From Silicimonas sp. (GTDB taxonomy: Bacteria; Pseudomonadota; Alphaproteobacteria; Rhodobacterales; Rhodobacteraceae), in NCBI GenBank assembly GCA_022820365.1, contig JAJEFO010000004.1, forward strand, positions 1 to 64,000: a stretch of DNA of 64,000 nt, given 5' to 3'. A program made the translations under genes and the position numbers. Below the pieces are notes generated by a model. The model saw only the letters and a program-made list of their open reading frames with translations, searched no databases and was not told the origin of the DNA. Positions 9,868-18,573 of this stretch are shown here, piece by piece (within the stretch, counting starts at the first letter, position 1; the number at the start of each line of letters is the position of its first letter).

Positions 9868-10611
9868 GTGGCAGAACTCCTGCCATGGCTCATCGTAGCC
9901 GCGCTGATCATCGGCATCGGCAAGGGCGGATTTCCCGTCGCCGCCGCGCTCGCGGTTCCGTTTCTGGCACTCGTCATGAACCCGGTGCAGGCGGCAGCGC
10001 TTGTCCTTCCGGTACTGATCGTCGCCGACTGTGCCGCCCTATGGCTCTATCGTCGGCACTATTCCCGTCGGAACCTCGCGATCCTCTTGCCGGCCATGAT
10101 TCTCGGGCTCGTGATTGCCACGCTGATCGTGCCCAATGCGTCCGAGCCGCTGCTGCTGGCATTCACGGGATGCGCGGGGCTCTGGACCGTCTGGCGGCAA
10201 TGGTTCGTCTCGAGCTCCGTCGCGACGCGGAACGCTGGCGTTGCCTCAGGCGCATTCTGGGGCATCGTTTCCGGGATCACGTCCTTTCTGACGCATTCAG
10301 GTGCGCCGGCGACCCAAGCCTATCTCCTGCCGCAAAGGCTGCCAAAGCTCATTCTGACTGGCACGATGGCAATCACGTTCGCGATCGTCAATTTCGCCAA
10401 GATTCCGAGCTACAATGCGCTCGGGTTCTTCGACGGACTCAACTGGCCGCTGGCGGCAGGGCTGGCCGGGGTGGGCATTCTTGGCGCCCTTCTCGGCAGG
10501 CTGCTGGCGGAGATGCCTGAACCGCTCTACATGCGCATCATCGAAGTCCTGCTGCTTGCCCTCTCGCTGATCCTGATCTTCAAGGCGGTACTTGGCTTCG
10601 CAGGTGCCTGA
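9868..10611 (+). CDS. TauE/SafE family permease (sulfite exporter-like)
   Basis: Integral membrane protein of 247 residues with about eight hydrophobic segments and the repeated glycine-rich GIGKGGFP start typical of TauE/SafE proteins (formerly DUF81), which export sulfite, sulfoacetate or related anions. GTG start at 9868, 12 bases after the dnaA stop, so probably co-transcribed with dnaA. There are no sulfonate genes nearby to indicate a substrate. Its placement between dnaA and dnaN is the notable feature. Confidence 0.85.
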   Translation: MAELLPWLIVAALIIGIGKGGFPVAAALAVPFLALVMNPVQAAALVLPVLIVADCAALWLYRRHYSRRNLAILLPAMILGLVIATLIVPNASEPLLLAFTGCAGLWTVWRQWFVSSSVATRNAGVASGAFWGIVSGITSFLTHSGAPATQAYLLPQRLPKLILTGTMAITFAIVNFAKIPSYNALGFFDGLNWPLAAGLAGVGILGALLGRLLAEMPEPLYMRIIEVLLLALSLILIFKAVLGFAGA

Positions 10612-10721
10612 GCCAAGGGCCTGACGTCCTTGCGCCCGCGCCAGAATTTTCTTTCGAACCGTTGCGTCCTGCCAAGAAAGCGATAGGTTGGCCGTCCCAA
10701 TACCGGATGGAGCGAGGGAAC

Positions 10722-11852
10722 ATGGAATTCTCGATCGAACGAAATTCGCTTCTCAAGGCGATCGCCCAGGCACAATCGGTTGTCGAGCGTCGAAACACGA
10801 TTCCGATCCTTGCCAATGTCCTGATCGAAGCAGAAGAAAATCAGGTCAGATTCCGCGCAACCGACCTCGACATTGAGATCGTGGACGAGGCAAACGCAAC
10901 TGTCCAACGGGCCGGTGCAACCACGGTCATCGCGACGACATTCCACGAGATCGTTCGCAAGTTGCCGGACGGTGCTCTGGTCACGATTTCCGACGACGGC
11001 TCTTCCGGGCGGATGGCCGTCAATGCAGGACGCTCGAACTTCTCGCTCGCAACCCTCCCCCGCGAAGACTTCCCCGCCATGGCCGCTTCAGACTACGATA
11101 CGAACTTCTCGGTTCCGGCCCCGGTGCTCCGCCGCCTCTTCGACAAGTCAAAATTCGCAATGTCGACAGAGGAGGCACGGTACTACCTCAACGGCGTCTA
11201 CATGCATGTCGCGGATTCCGGCGGCAGCCAGGTACTCCGCTGCGTGGCCACGGACGGACACCAGCTGGCCCAGATCGATGCCGAACTTCCGAGTGGCGCT
11301 GACGGAATGCCCGGCGTCATCGTGCCGCGCAAGACGGTGAATGAACTGCGAATGATGCTTGAAGCGGACGACCAGGAGATTGCCGTCAGCGTCAGCGAAA
11401 CCAAGGTCCGGTTCGCGGCTCCCGGAATCACGCTCACTTCCAAGGTCGTCGAGGGGACCTTTCCGGACTACACGCGGGTCATTCCCGCCGAAAACGACAA
11501 GCGGCTGGAAGTCGATGCCAGGGAATTCGCGAAGGCCGTGGACCGGGTCGCCACCGTCAGTTCCGAGACCTCAAGGGTCGTCAAGCTGTCGCTGTCCGAG
11601 GACCAGTTGCAGTTGTCGGTCAATTCTCCGGAAACCGGAACGGCAGATGAGGAACTCGAAGTCGCCTATCAGCCGGGAAAGGACGCGGGAGCGCTGGTCC
11701 TCGGCTTCAACGCGAAGTACCTGCAGGAAATCGCCGGCCAGATGGATCGGGAAAACGCCGTTCTCATGTTCAACACCAGCAGCGAACCGGCGCTGATACG
11801 CGAAGGTGACGATGAAACGGCCATTTACGTCGTGATGCCGATGCGCGTGTGA
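10722..11852 (+). CDS. dnaN: DNA polymerase III sliding clamp (beta subunit)
   Basis: Ring-shaped processivity factor of 376 residues with three clamp folds. Recognisable segments are MEFSIERNSLLKAI at the N-terminus, RRNTIPILANVLIEA, and the C-terminal VVMPMRV end. The ATG at 10722 follows GAGGGA; an upstream in-frame ATG at 10662 would add an unrelated leader. The stop overlaps the recF start as GTGA, indicating coupled translation of dnaN and recF. Confidence 0.97.
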   Translation: MEFSIERNSLLKAIAQAQSVVERRNTIPILANVLIEAEENQVRFRATDLDIEIVDEANATVQRAGATTVIATTFHEIVRKLPDGALVTISDDGSSGRMAVNAGRSNFSLATLPREDFPAMAASDYDTNFSVPAPVLRRLFDKSKFAMSTEEARYYLNGVYMHVADSGGSQVLRCVATDGHQLAQIDAELPSGADGMPGVIVPRKTVNELRMMLEADDQEIAVSVSETKVRFAAPGITLTSKVVEGTFPDYTRVIPAENDKRLEVDAREFAKAVDRVATVSSETSRVVKLSLSEDQLQLSVNSPETGTADEELEVAYQPGKDAGALVLGFNAKYLQEIAGQMDRENAVLMFNTSSEPALIREGDDETAIYVVMPMRV

Positions 11853-12949
11853 CCGGAGTTGCAGTAACCCGGCTGACGCTTTCCCATTTCCGGTCGCATC
11901 TGCGCACCGAACTCTCCGTTGATGAGCGGCCGCTTGCGTTCTGCGGACCAAACGGCGCGGGAAAGACAAATATCCTTGAAGCGGTTTCCCTCTTGTCCCC
12001 GGGCCGGGGGCTTCGCCGTGCCAGCGCGGAGGAGATGATCCGGCAGCCCGAATCGATCGGTTGGAAGGTCGCATCGCAGGTCGTGGTGCCGACGCAGGTT
12101 CACGAGATCGAAACAGCCGTCGAACCTGGTCAGACCCGGCAGGTGCGGATCGACGGAAAGGCGGCGTCGCAGATTGTTCTCGGCCGCATTGTCCGGATCA
12201 TCTGGCTGACACCTTCGATGGACCGCCTCTGGATCGAGGGCGCGAGCGGACGGCGGCGATTCCTCGACCGAATGACCATGAGCCTTGAGCCCGGCCATGG
12301 CGAAGCGGTCCTAGACTATGAAAGGGCCATGCGAGAACGAAACCGTCTCTTAAAGGACAGGGTCCGGGATGCCCACTGGTATGTCGCCCTGGAAAGGCAG
12401 ATGGCCGAGACCGGTGCCCGCATCACCGCAAGTCGCCGTGCGGCGGTGTCTCGGATCCTGGCTGCACAGGATGGAGCGGAATCGGCCTTTCCCGTTGCCG
12501 GACTGTCTCTTGATCATCCAGGCGGCGCCCTGCCGGAAGAATGCGCAGATCTTGCAGATACCCTGGAACGGGGTCGCCACGCCGATCTTGCGGCTGGCCG
12601 CACCCTTACGGGTCCGCACCGGGCCGACATGACTGCAAGCTACGAGGAAAAGGGCATTTCGGCTGCGCAATGCTCGACCGGCGAGCAGAAGGCGCTCCTG
12701 ATCTCGCTGGTGTTGGCCAATGCGCGTGCTCTGTCCGAGGACACGGGCAGCCCGCCGCTGATCCTGCTTGATGAAGTGGCGGCACATCTTGATTCCGACC
12801 GCCGAGCCGACCTCTTTGCCGAAATCCTGAGGCTGGGCGCACAGACCTGGATGACCGGAACCGGACCGGAATTGTTTGAAGAGCTGGAAGATCACGCTCA
12901 GGTCTTGCAGGTGACCGTCCGGAACGGCGCGAGCGAGGTAAGCCCTTGA
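11849..12949 (+). CDS. recF: DNA replication and repair protein RecF
   Basis: SMC-like ATPase that helps load RecA at gaps with RecO and RecR. 366 residues with Walker A GPNGAGKT at 33-40, the ABC-type signature region around STGEQKALLISLVLA, and Walker B PLILLDEVAAHLD. GTG start overlaps dnaN, and its stop overlaps the next gene (TTGA). The last 210 bases have a decayed relative at 13570-13790. gyrB, which often follows recF, is instead at the far end of the window. Confidence 0.96.
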   Translation: MTGVAVTRLTLSHFRSHLRTELSVDERPLAFCGPNGAGKTNILEAVSLLSPGRGLRRASAEEMIRQPESIGWKVASQVVVPTQVHEIETAVEPGQTRQVRIDGKAASQIVLGRIVRIIWLTPSMDRLWIEGASGRRRFLDRMTMSLEPGHGEAVLDYERAMRERNRLLKDRVRDAHWYVALERQMAETGARITASRRAAVSRILAAQDGAESAFPVAGLSLDHPGGALPEECADLADTLERGRHADLAAGRTLTGPHRADMTASYEEKGISAAQCSTGEQKALLISLVLANARALSEDTGSPPLILLDEVAAHLDSDRRADLFAEILRLGAQTWMTGTGPELFEELEDHAQVLQVTVRNGASEVSP

Positions 12950-13464
12950 CGTCAAGAGTTCTTCTGCTCCGAGGAATCAATGTTGGCGGACGCGGGAAGC
13001 TGCCCATGGCCGAATTGCGCGCGGCAATCGAGGCAGCGGGCGGCAGCGACCCCAAGACCTACATTCAGACCGGCAACGCGGTTTTTCGCGGAAATGTCAC
13101 CGAAGTTGCGCTCTCCGATGAAATCGAGGCGCGCGCAGGATTCCGGCCCAGGGTGATGTTGCTCGATGCGCGTGCCTTCGCTGCGATCCGCCAAGAGAAC
13201 CCTTTTCCGGGCGCAACGGATGACGCGAAGGCACTCCACGTCGGGTTTCTCGCGGAACCTCCCGTTTGCACCCAAGTCGATCTCGACGCGGCCAAGGGCG
13301 CGGAGGAGCGTGTTCTCCTCACCTCCGCCGCCGTCTATCTCCACACGCCGAAGTATCTCTCGGGCTCAACCCTTGCGCCAAGACTCGAATGCCTCGTTGG
13401 TGTTTCGCTGACGATGCGCAACTGGCGTACCGTGGAGGCCATCGCCGCGCTCTTGGACGAATGA
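12946..13464 (+). CDS. DUF1697 family protein
   Basis: 172 residues, with the family opening RVLLLRGINVGGRGKLPMAELR and the TYIQTGNAVF segment. No biochemical role is known for DUF1697. The start is a TTG at 12946 that overlaps the recF stop (TTGA); this fits coupled translation, and the conserved residues begin at once. It sits between recF and a recF-like remnant, so it may have arrived with the rearrangement that duplicated the recF tail. Confidence 0.85.
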   Translation: MTSRVLLLRGINVGGRGKLPMAELRAAIEAAGGSDPKTYIQTGNAVFRGNVTEVALSDEIEARAGFRPRVMLLDARAFAAIRQENPFPGATDDAKALHVGFLAEPPVCTQVDLDAAKGAEERVLLTSAAVYLHTPKYLSGSTLAPRLECLVGVSLTMRNWRTVEAIAALLDE

Positions 13465-13569
13465 CGCAGTCTGTACAGCCTGATCGCCAGCCTCTACACT
13501 GTTGCACGGCTGATCCTGTTCCTCACGCCCCGTCCAGTCAGGATCGTGCAGACGGTGCGGCCCATCCTT

Positions 13570-13790
13570 GGCGGCGTTCCTGATCGCGCCGGAACAGGCC
13601 AGTGTGTGCGCTCTGGCCGAGGAGACGGGCAGCCTGCCGCTGATCCTTCCTGGCGAAGTGGCGGCACATCTTGACTCCGGCCGCCAAGAGGCCCTCTTTG
13701 CCGAGGCCCAGAATCGGGGCGCACTGTCCTGGACAACAGGATCGGGAGATGAACTCATTGCGGAACATTGTGACGAGGCGCGGTTCCTTC
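13570..13790 (+). pseudogene. Decayed duplicate of the recF 3' end
   Basis: This stretch aligns without gaps to recF bases about 12688-12908 at a constant offset of 882. Both contain ETGS/DTGS-x-PLIL, EVAAHLDS and LFAE in the same frame, and GAAGTGGCGGCACATCTTGA is identical in both copies (12772 and 13654). The Walker B aspartate is gone (LLDEVAAHLD became LPGEVAAHLD), no Walker A or start is attached, and downstream similarity fades. The frame 13568-13846 remains open but cannot encode a RecF. It is read as a remnant of a partial tandem duplication or of a second recF. Confidence 0.8.
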
Positions 13791-13842
13791 ACGATTCCGG
13801 GACTGGAGGCTTGATCGTCGTGACGTGCATGCGGACGGGACC

Positions 13843-14472
13843 ATGACCGTCACGCTGACGGACGCCGTGCTCTATTCCGGAGCGCTTCTCATCCTCTTCC
13901 TGACACCTGGCCCGGTTTGGGTGGCGTTGGTCGCGCGCGCGATGTCCGGAGGATTCCATTCCGCATGGCCGCTGGCGCTCGGAGTTGCCGTGGGCGATGT
14001 CATCTGGCCGCTGCTCGCCATTCTTGGCATATCCTGGGTCGTTTCCGTCTTCGCCGACTTCATTCTGGCGCTGCGCTGGGTGGCCTGCCTGACCTTTTTG
14101 ATCATGGGCGGCCTGATCATCTGGAGCCGGGAGCGCACGATCGCCTCCGACAGCAGGTTGACGCGGCCAGGCATGTGGGCTGGTTTCCTGGCCGGGGTTG
14201 CGGTCATTCTCGGCAATCCAAAGGCCATTCTCTTCTACATGGGCGTGTTGCCGGGTTTCTTTGACGTCGGTCGCTTGGCTTGGCAGGACATCGCCCTGGT
14301 CTGTCTTCTTTCCGTGCTTGTGCCGCTCGCAGGTAACTTCGCTGTTGCCGGGTTCATCGGACAGGCTCGGCGTCTTCTCGCTTCGCCCCAGGCGGTCGCG
14401 CGCACGAACCTTTTCGCGGGCATCCTGTTGATCGCAGTCGGTCTTGCCATTCCGTTCACGCAAGTTGCGTGA
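13843..14472 (+). CDS. LysE/RhtB family exporter
   Basis: Inner-membrane amino-acid or metabolite exporter of 209 residues with about six hydrophobic segments. The family motif LFLTPGPVWVALVARAMSGG lies near the N-terminus and GNPKAILFYMGVLPGFF follows in the second half. I use ATG 13843; an upstream in-frame ATG at 13825 adds six residues. It lies 44 bases before glcD and may be co-transcribed, but no substrate is indicated. Confidence 0.87.
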   Translation: MTVTLTDAVLYSGALLILFLTPGPVWVALVARAMSGGFHSAWPLALGVAVGDVIWPLLAILGISWVVSVFADFILALRWVACLTFLIMGGLIIWSRERTIASDSRLTRPGMWAGFLAGVAVILGNPKAILFYMGVLPGFFDVGRLAWQDIALVCLLSVLVPLAGNFAVAGFIGQARRLLASPQAVARTNLFAGILLIAVGLAIPFTQVA

Positions 14473-14516
14473 GTCTGGGATCACGCATACAACACGGAGG
14501 ACTTGGAGAACCCCTT

Positions 14517-15953
14517 ATGGACATGCCTGCACCCTCCCATGACGTGCTGAACAGGAAGTCCCGAATCGTCGATCGCCTGAAGAACGCGCTATCCGTCGAG
14601 CATGTCAAATCCGACCCCGTCGAAACCCGGGCATATGAATGCGATGCGCTTGCAGCCTATGCCTGCCAGCCGCTCTGCGTCGTCCTGCCCGGTTCGACAG
14701 GCGAAGTTGCGGACGTATTGCGCATTTGCAGCGAGGAGCGCGTTCCGGTCGTGCCGCGCGGTTCCGGCACATCCCTTGCCGGAGGTGCAATGCCGACAAG
14801 TGACTGTGTCGTGCTCGGCGTTTCGCGAATGACGCGGGTACTTGAGGTCGACTACGAGTGTCGCTGCATCAGGGTCGAGGCCGGGCGCACGAATCTCTCC
14901 GTCACCGGCGCGGTCGAGGAGGACGGGTTCTTCTATGCGCCCGATCCTTCTTCCCAGCTTGCCTGCACGATCGCCGGGAATGTTGCCATGAACGCGGGCG
15001 GCGCGCATTGCCTGAAATACGGGGTTACGACGAACAACCTGCTTGGGCTCACGATGGTCACGATGGATGGCAGCGTGGTCGAGATCGGTGGCGCGCACAT
15101 GGATGCGAGCGGATATGACTGGCTGGGCCTTGTCTGCGGGTCAGAAGGGCAGCTCGGAGTGGTGACCGAAGCGACCCTCCGCATCCTGCCCAGGCCGGAA
15201 GGCGCAATGCCGATGCTGATCGGGTTTGCAAGTCCAGAAGTTGCCGGCGCATGTGTCAGCGACATAATTCGGGCGGGCGTGCTGCCTGTCGCCATAGAAT
15301 ACATGGACCGCAAGGTGATCGAAGTGGTCGAGAGCTTCTCGCAGGCAGGCTATCCGGACTGCGAGGCGCTGCTCATCGTTGAAGTGGAAGGCAGCCCTGC
15401 GGAAATCGACGACCAGCTCGGCATTATCGGCGACATCGCACGCAGGCACGACCCGATCGAGCTGCGCGAGGCACGCGACGCCGACGATGCTGCGCGAATC
15501 TGGCTTGGTCGCAAGTCGGCCTTCGGAGCAATGGGGCAGCTCAACGACTACATGTGCCTGGATGGGACGATTCCGGTGTCTGAACTGCCGCGCGTTCTGA
15601 AGCGGATCGGAGCGCTGTCGCGGCAATATGGTCTCGACATTGGCAACGTCTTTCATGCCGGCGACGGCAACATGCATCCCCTGATCCTGTTCAATGCCAA
15701 CAGTCCCGGCGAACTCGAGACCTGCGAGGTGCTCGGGGCGGAAATACTCAAGCTCTGCGTCGAGGCAGGCGGGTGCCTGACGGGCGAGCACGGCGTGGGA
15801 ATCGAAAAGCGCGACCTCATGCACGTCCAGTTCGACCCGGCCGACCTCGAAGCCCAGATGAACGTCAAGGACGTGCTTGATCCGGCCTGGCTCCTGAATC
15901 CCGCCAAGGTGTTCCCCTTGGGCGCAACCGCAACCCGGCGTGCGGCAGCATGA
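14517..15953 (+). CDS. glcD: Glycolate oxidase subunit GlcD (FAD)
   Basis: Catalytic FAD subunit of glycolate oxidase, which turns glycolate to glyoxylate. 478 residues, with the PCMH-type FAD-binding domain in the first half (VPRGSGTSLAGGAMP, IAGNVAMNAGGAHCLKYG) and the C-terminal vanillyl-alcohol-oxidase-like part ending in LTGEHGVGIEKRDLM. The start is ATG 14517, downstream of GGAGG and GGAG; the GTG at 14469 lacks support. First gene of glcD-glcE-glcF. Confidence 0.95.
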   Translation: MDMPAPSHDVLNRKSRIVDRLKNALSVEHVKSDPVETRAYECDALAAYACQPLCVVLPGSTGEVADVLRICSEERVPVVPRGSGTSLAGGAMPTSDCVVLGVSRMTRVLEVDYECRCIRVEAGRTNLSVTGAVEEDGFFYAPDPSSQLACTIAGNVAMNAGGAHCLKYGVTTNNLLGLTMVTMDGSVVEIGGAHMDASGYDWLGLVCGSEGQLGVVTEATLRILPRPEGAMPMLIGFASPEVAGACVSDIIRAGVLPVAIEYMDRKVIEVVESFSQAGYPDCEALLIVEVEGSPAEIDDQLGIIGDIARRHDPIELREARDADDAARIWLGRKSAFGAMGQLNDYMCLDGTIPVSELPRVLKRIGALSRQYGLDIGNVFHAGDGNMHPLILFNANSPGELETCEVLGAEILKLCVEAGGCLTGEHGVGIEKRDLMHVQFDPADLEAQMNVKDVLDPAWLLNPAKVFPLGATATRRAAA

Positions 15954-16014
15954 CGGCAGGCAGTTTCGACGCGGACGGCAAGATGTCCATGATGTCGACG
16001 GCCCTTGGTGTCCT

Positions 16015-17148
16015 GTGCTGATTCCAGCTGACGAACGCGAACTTGCCGAGGCAGTGTCTGGCGCCGCCCGGCCGCTTGCGGTTCGCGGCGGCGGCACGCG
16101 CCCGGTCGGCCATCCCGTCGACGGTGACGACCTGACCGTGGCTGGCCTGTCGGGCATCACGCTCTACGAACCTGGCGCGCTGACATTGATCGCGCGCGCC
16201 GGAACGCCGCTTGTGGAGATCCAGGCGGCGCTGGCCGCCGAAGGCCAGATGCTGGCTTTCGAACCGATGGATCACCGCACTCTGCTTGGCACGTCTGGCG
16301 AGCCCACGATCGGAGGTACGGTCGCGGCCAACGCTTCGGGACCGCGCCGGGTGCGAGCCGGCGCATGCCGGGACTTCCTGCTGGGCGTGCGGTTCGTGGA
16401 TGGCCGCGGCAAGATCATCAAGAACGGCGGCCGCGTGATGAAGAACGTGACAGGCTACGACCTGGTCAGGCTCATGGCCGGATCGCGCGGCACTCTTGGC
16501 ATATTGAGCGAAGTCTGCCTGAAGGTCCTGCCCCGGCCGGAATCGACTGCGGTCCTGCTGCTGGCCGGACTGGCCGTGGATGTCGCGGTTCGCGCGATGT
16601 CCGCCGCCCTGAATTCGCCCTACGAGGTTTCAGGGGCGGCACATGTGCCCGTCGGTCTCGACGGCGACCCTGTCACGATGATCAGGTTGGAGGGATTCGA
16701 GGCATCCATCGCGTATCGCGCTGAACGGCTGACGGATCATCTGGCTGAATTCGGGCCAGTCGAAATCGAGCGGCGCACCGAAGGCCCCGAAAGCGCCACG
16801 GCTGGCTGGGCATGGATTCGCGACGTTGAGGCACACGGCGGAACCGGCGAGGATGTCTGGAGGTTCTCGATTCCCCCTCGCGAAGCTCCGGCACTTGTCG
16901 AGAGCCTTGGCGACGCCCGTGTCGTACTGGACTGGGGCGGCGGCCTCGTCTGGGCTGCGGTGGAACCGGGATGTGACGCGCGGCGCTCGATTTCGTCCGG
17001 GCACGCGACGATCATCCGCGCCGAAGACGAGACCAGGAACCGTCTGGGAGTCTTTCAGCCGGAGCCGGAACCCCTGGCGACGTTCGCCGAGGGTCTTCGC
17101 CGCAAGTTTGATCCTGAAGGGATCCTCAATCCGGGATTGATGGGCTGA
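16015..17148 (+). CDS. glcE: Glycolate oxidase subunit GlcE (FAD-binding)
   Basis: Second FAD-binding subunit of the GlcDEF complex, 377 residues. Conserved parts are LAVRGGGTRPVG near the start, ANASGPRRVRAGACRDFLLG, and KNVTGYDLVRLMAGSRGTLG. The GTG at 16015 (VLIPADEREL) matches the usual N-terminus; the frame is open from 15940 but that part overlaps glcD. A 23-codon ORF that begins at the glcD stop (ATGA, 15950) ends at 16021 over this start and may couple translation. The stop overlaps glcF as TGATG. Confidence 0.92.
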   Translation: MLIPADERELAEAVSGAARPLAVRGGGTRPVGHPVDGDDLTVAGLSGITLYEPGALTLIARAGTPLVEIQAALAAEGQMLAFEPMDHRTLLGTSGEPTIGGTVAANASGPRRVRAGACRDFLLGVRFVDGRGKIIKNGGRVMKNVTGYDLVRLMAGSRGTLGILSEVCLKVLPRPESTAVLLLAGLAVDVAVRAMSAALNSPYEVSGAAHVPVGLDGDPVTMIRLEGFEASIAYRAERLTDHLAEFGPVEIERRTEGPESATAGWAWIRDVEAHGGTGEDVWRFSIPPREAPALVESLGDARVVLDWGGGLVWAAVEPGCDARRSISSGHATIIRAEDETRNRLGVFQPEPEPLATFAEGLRRKFDPEGILNPGLMG

Positions 17149-18437
17149 TGCGGACTGAATTTTCCGAGGAGCAACTCAAGGATCCAGCAACCCGGCGGTC
17201 AAACGAGATCCTGCGATCCTGCGTTCATTGCGGATTCTGCACCGCGACCTGTCCCACCTATCAGGTTCTGGGCGACGAGCTCGATTCCCCACGTGGGCGA
17301 ATCTACCTGATAAAGGACATGCTGGAGAGCGGCAGGCCGGCGGATGAACGAACTGTCACGCATATCGACAGATGCCTTTCCTGCCTTTCCTGCATGACGA
17401 CCTGTCCGTCCGGCGTTCACTACATGCATCTCGTGGACCACGCGCGGGCGCATATCGAAAAGACCTACAAGCGACCGCTATTCGATCGCCTGCTGCGCTG
17501 GGCCCTTTCACGCATAATTCCCTTTCCCGGGCGCTTTCGGCTGGCTCTGCTTGGTGCGAGATTTGGTCGCCCTTTCGCGTCCCTGGTGCCAGACCCTCGC
17601 CTCAGGGCGATGCTTGCCATGGCGCCGAAGTCGCTCCCGCCGGTGAGCGAGAACTCGCGGCCGCAGACCTTTCCTGCGCAAGGCACGCGGCGGATGCGGG
17701 CCGCATTGATGACGGGGTGCGCACAGCAGGTGCTGAACACGGATATCAACGACGCAACCATCCGGCTGTTGACTCGGCTGGGTTGCGATGTCGTGATTTC
17801 AGAGGGTGCAGGATGCTGCGGCGCGCTTGTTCACCACATGGGTCGGGAGAACGAAAGCCACGCGCAGGCGGCGCGGAACATCAATGCCTGGCTATCCGGC
17901 GAAGAACTTGATGCCGTCGTGATCAATACCAGCGGATGCGGCACCACCGTCAAGGACTATGGCCACATGTTCCGCAACGACCCTCTCGCCGACGACGCTG
18001 CCCGGATCAGTTCGCTTGCCATGGATGTCAGCGAGGTCCTGGAGAAGCTGGACTTCCCTGAATGCGCGCCAAGAGGCATCCGCGTTGCCTATCACGCGGC
18101 CTGCTCGCTTCAGCATGGCCAGGGCGTGAAATCCGCGCCGAAGAATCTCCTGAAGCGGGCCGGGTTCGAGGTTGTCGAACCGGTTGACGGTCACCTGTGC
18201 TGCGGTTCGGCCGGAACGTACAACCTGCTGCAGCCCGCGATCTCTGACGAACTGAAGTCCCGCAAAGTCGGCACGCTGGAAGCCGTTTCCCCGGGGCTCA
18301 TTGCCGCAGGAAATATTGGCTGCATGGTCCAGATCGGGTCGGGCACGGAAGTGCCGGTCGCGCACACTGTGGAACTTCTTGACTGGGCGATGGGCGGGCC
18401 GCGCCCTCGGGCGATCCCCGAGACGATGAATTCCTGA
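17148..18437 (+). CDS. glcF: Glycolate oxidase iron-sulfur subunit GlcF
   Basis: Electron-transfer subunit with two 4Fe-4S clusters, 429 residues. The first cluster ligands are Cys25, 28, 31, 35 (CVHCGFCTATCP) and the second Cys76, 79, 82, 86 (CLSCLSCMTTCP). Two CCG-domain motifs follow, GAGCCGALVHHMG and HLCCGSAGTYNL, as in heterodisulfide reductase-like subunits. The ATG overlaps the glcE stop. Together the three genes allow growth on, or detoxification of, glycolate. Confidence 0.95.
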   Translation: MRTEFSEEQLKDPATRRSNEILRSCVHCGFCTATCPTYQVLGDELDSPRGRIYLIKDMLESGRPADERTVTHIDRCLSCLSCMTTCPSGVHYMHLVDHARAHIEKTYKRPLFDRLLRWALSRIIPFPGRFRLALLGARFGRPFASLVPDPRLRAMLAMAPKSLPPVSENSRPQTFPAQGTRRMRAALMTGCAQQVLNTDINDATIRLLTRLGCDVVISEGAGCCGALVHHMGRENESHAQAARNINAWLSGEELDAVVINTSGCGTTVKDYGHMFRNDPLADDAARISSLAMDVSEVLEKLDFPECAPRGIRVAYHAACSLQHGQGVKSAPKNLLKRAGFEVVEPVDGHLCCGSAGTYNLLQPAISDELKSRKVGTLEAVSPGLIAAGNIGCMVQIGSGTEVPVAHTVELLDWAMGGPRPRAIPETMNS

Positions 18438-18446
18438 ATCCGACCA

Positions 18447-18475
18447 CTTGAAGCCGAACCGGGGCGCACCTATCT
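18447..18475 (+). promoter_or_regulatory. Sigma-32-type heat-shock promoter of hsp20
   Basis: CTTG at 18447-18450 and CCTATCT at 18469-18475 are separated by 18 bases. This fits the alphaproteobacterial heat-shock consensus CTTG-N17/18-CYTATNT. Predicted transcription start is near 18482, giving a leader of about 90 bases before hsp20. No experimental support is available. Confidence 0.68.
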
Positions 18476-18483
18476 GACTCGCG

Positions 18484-18567
18484 CCGGAAGCCGAGTTCGG
18501 GTCCGGTAATATGAAGTCAAGGGTCTTCGCCTCTTGGGGAGACCCAAGTTATCGCTCAAAGGAGGAT
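18484..18567 (+). promoter_or_regulatory. ROSE-like RNA thermometer in the hsp20 leader
   Basis: Three successive hairpins can be drawn in the leader. Hairpin I is CCGGA/TCCGG (18484-18506) with an inner CCG/CGG. Hairpin II is a perfect CTTGGG/CCCAAG stem with a GAGA loop (18533-18548). Hairpin III (18551-18567) pairs ATC-G-CTC with GAGGAT, leaving one unpaired G at 18554 opposite the Shine-Dalgarno. The UCGCU element at 18552-18556 is the U(U/C)GCU anti-SD hallmark of ROSE thermometers, which melt on heating to release the ribosome site. The structure is drawn by eye and not by energy calculation. Confidence 0.62.
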
Positions 18568-18573
18568 GACCAA

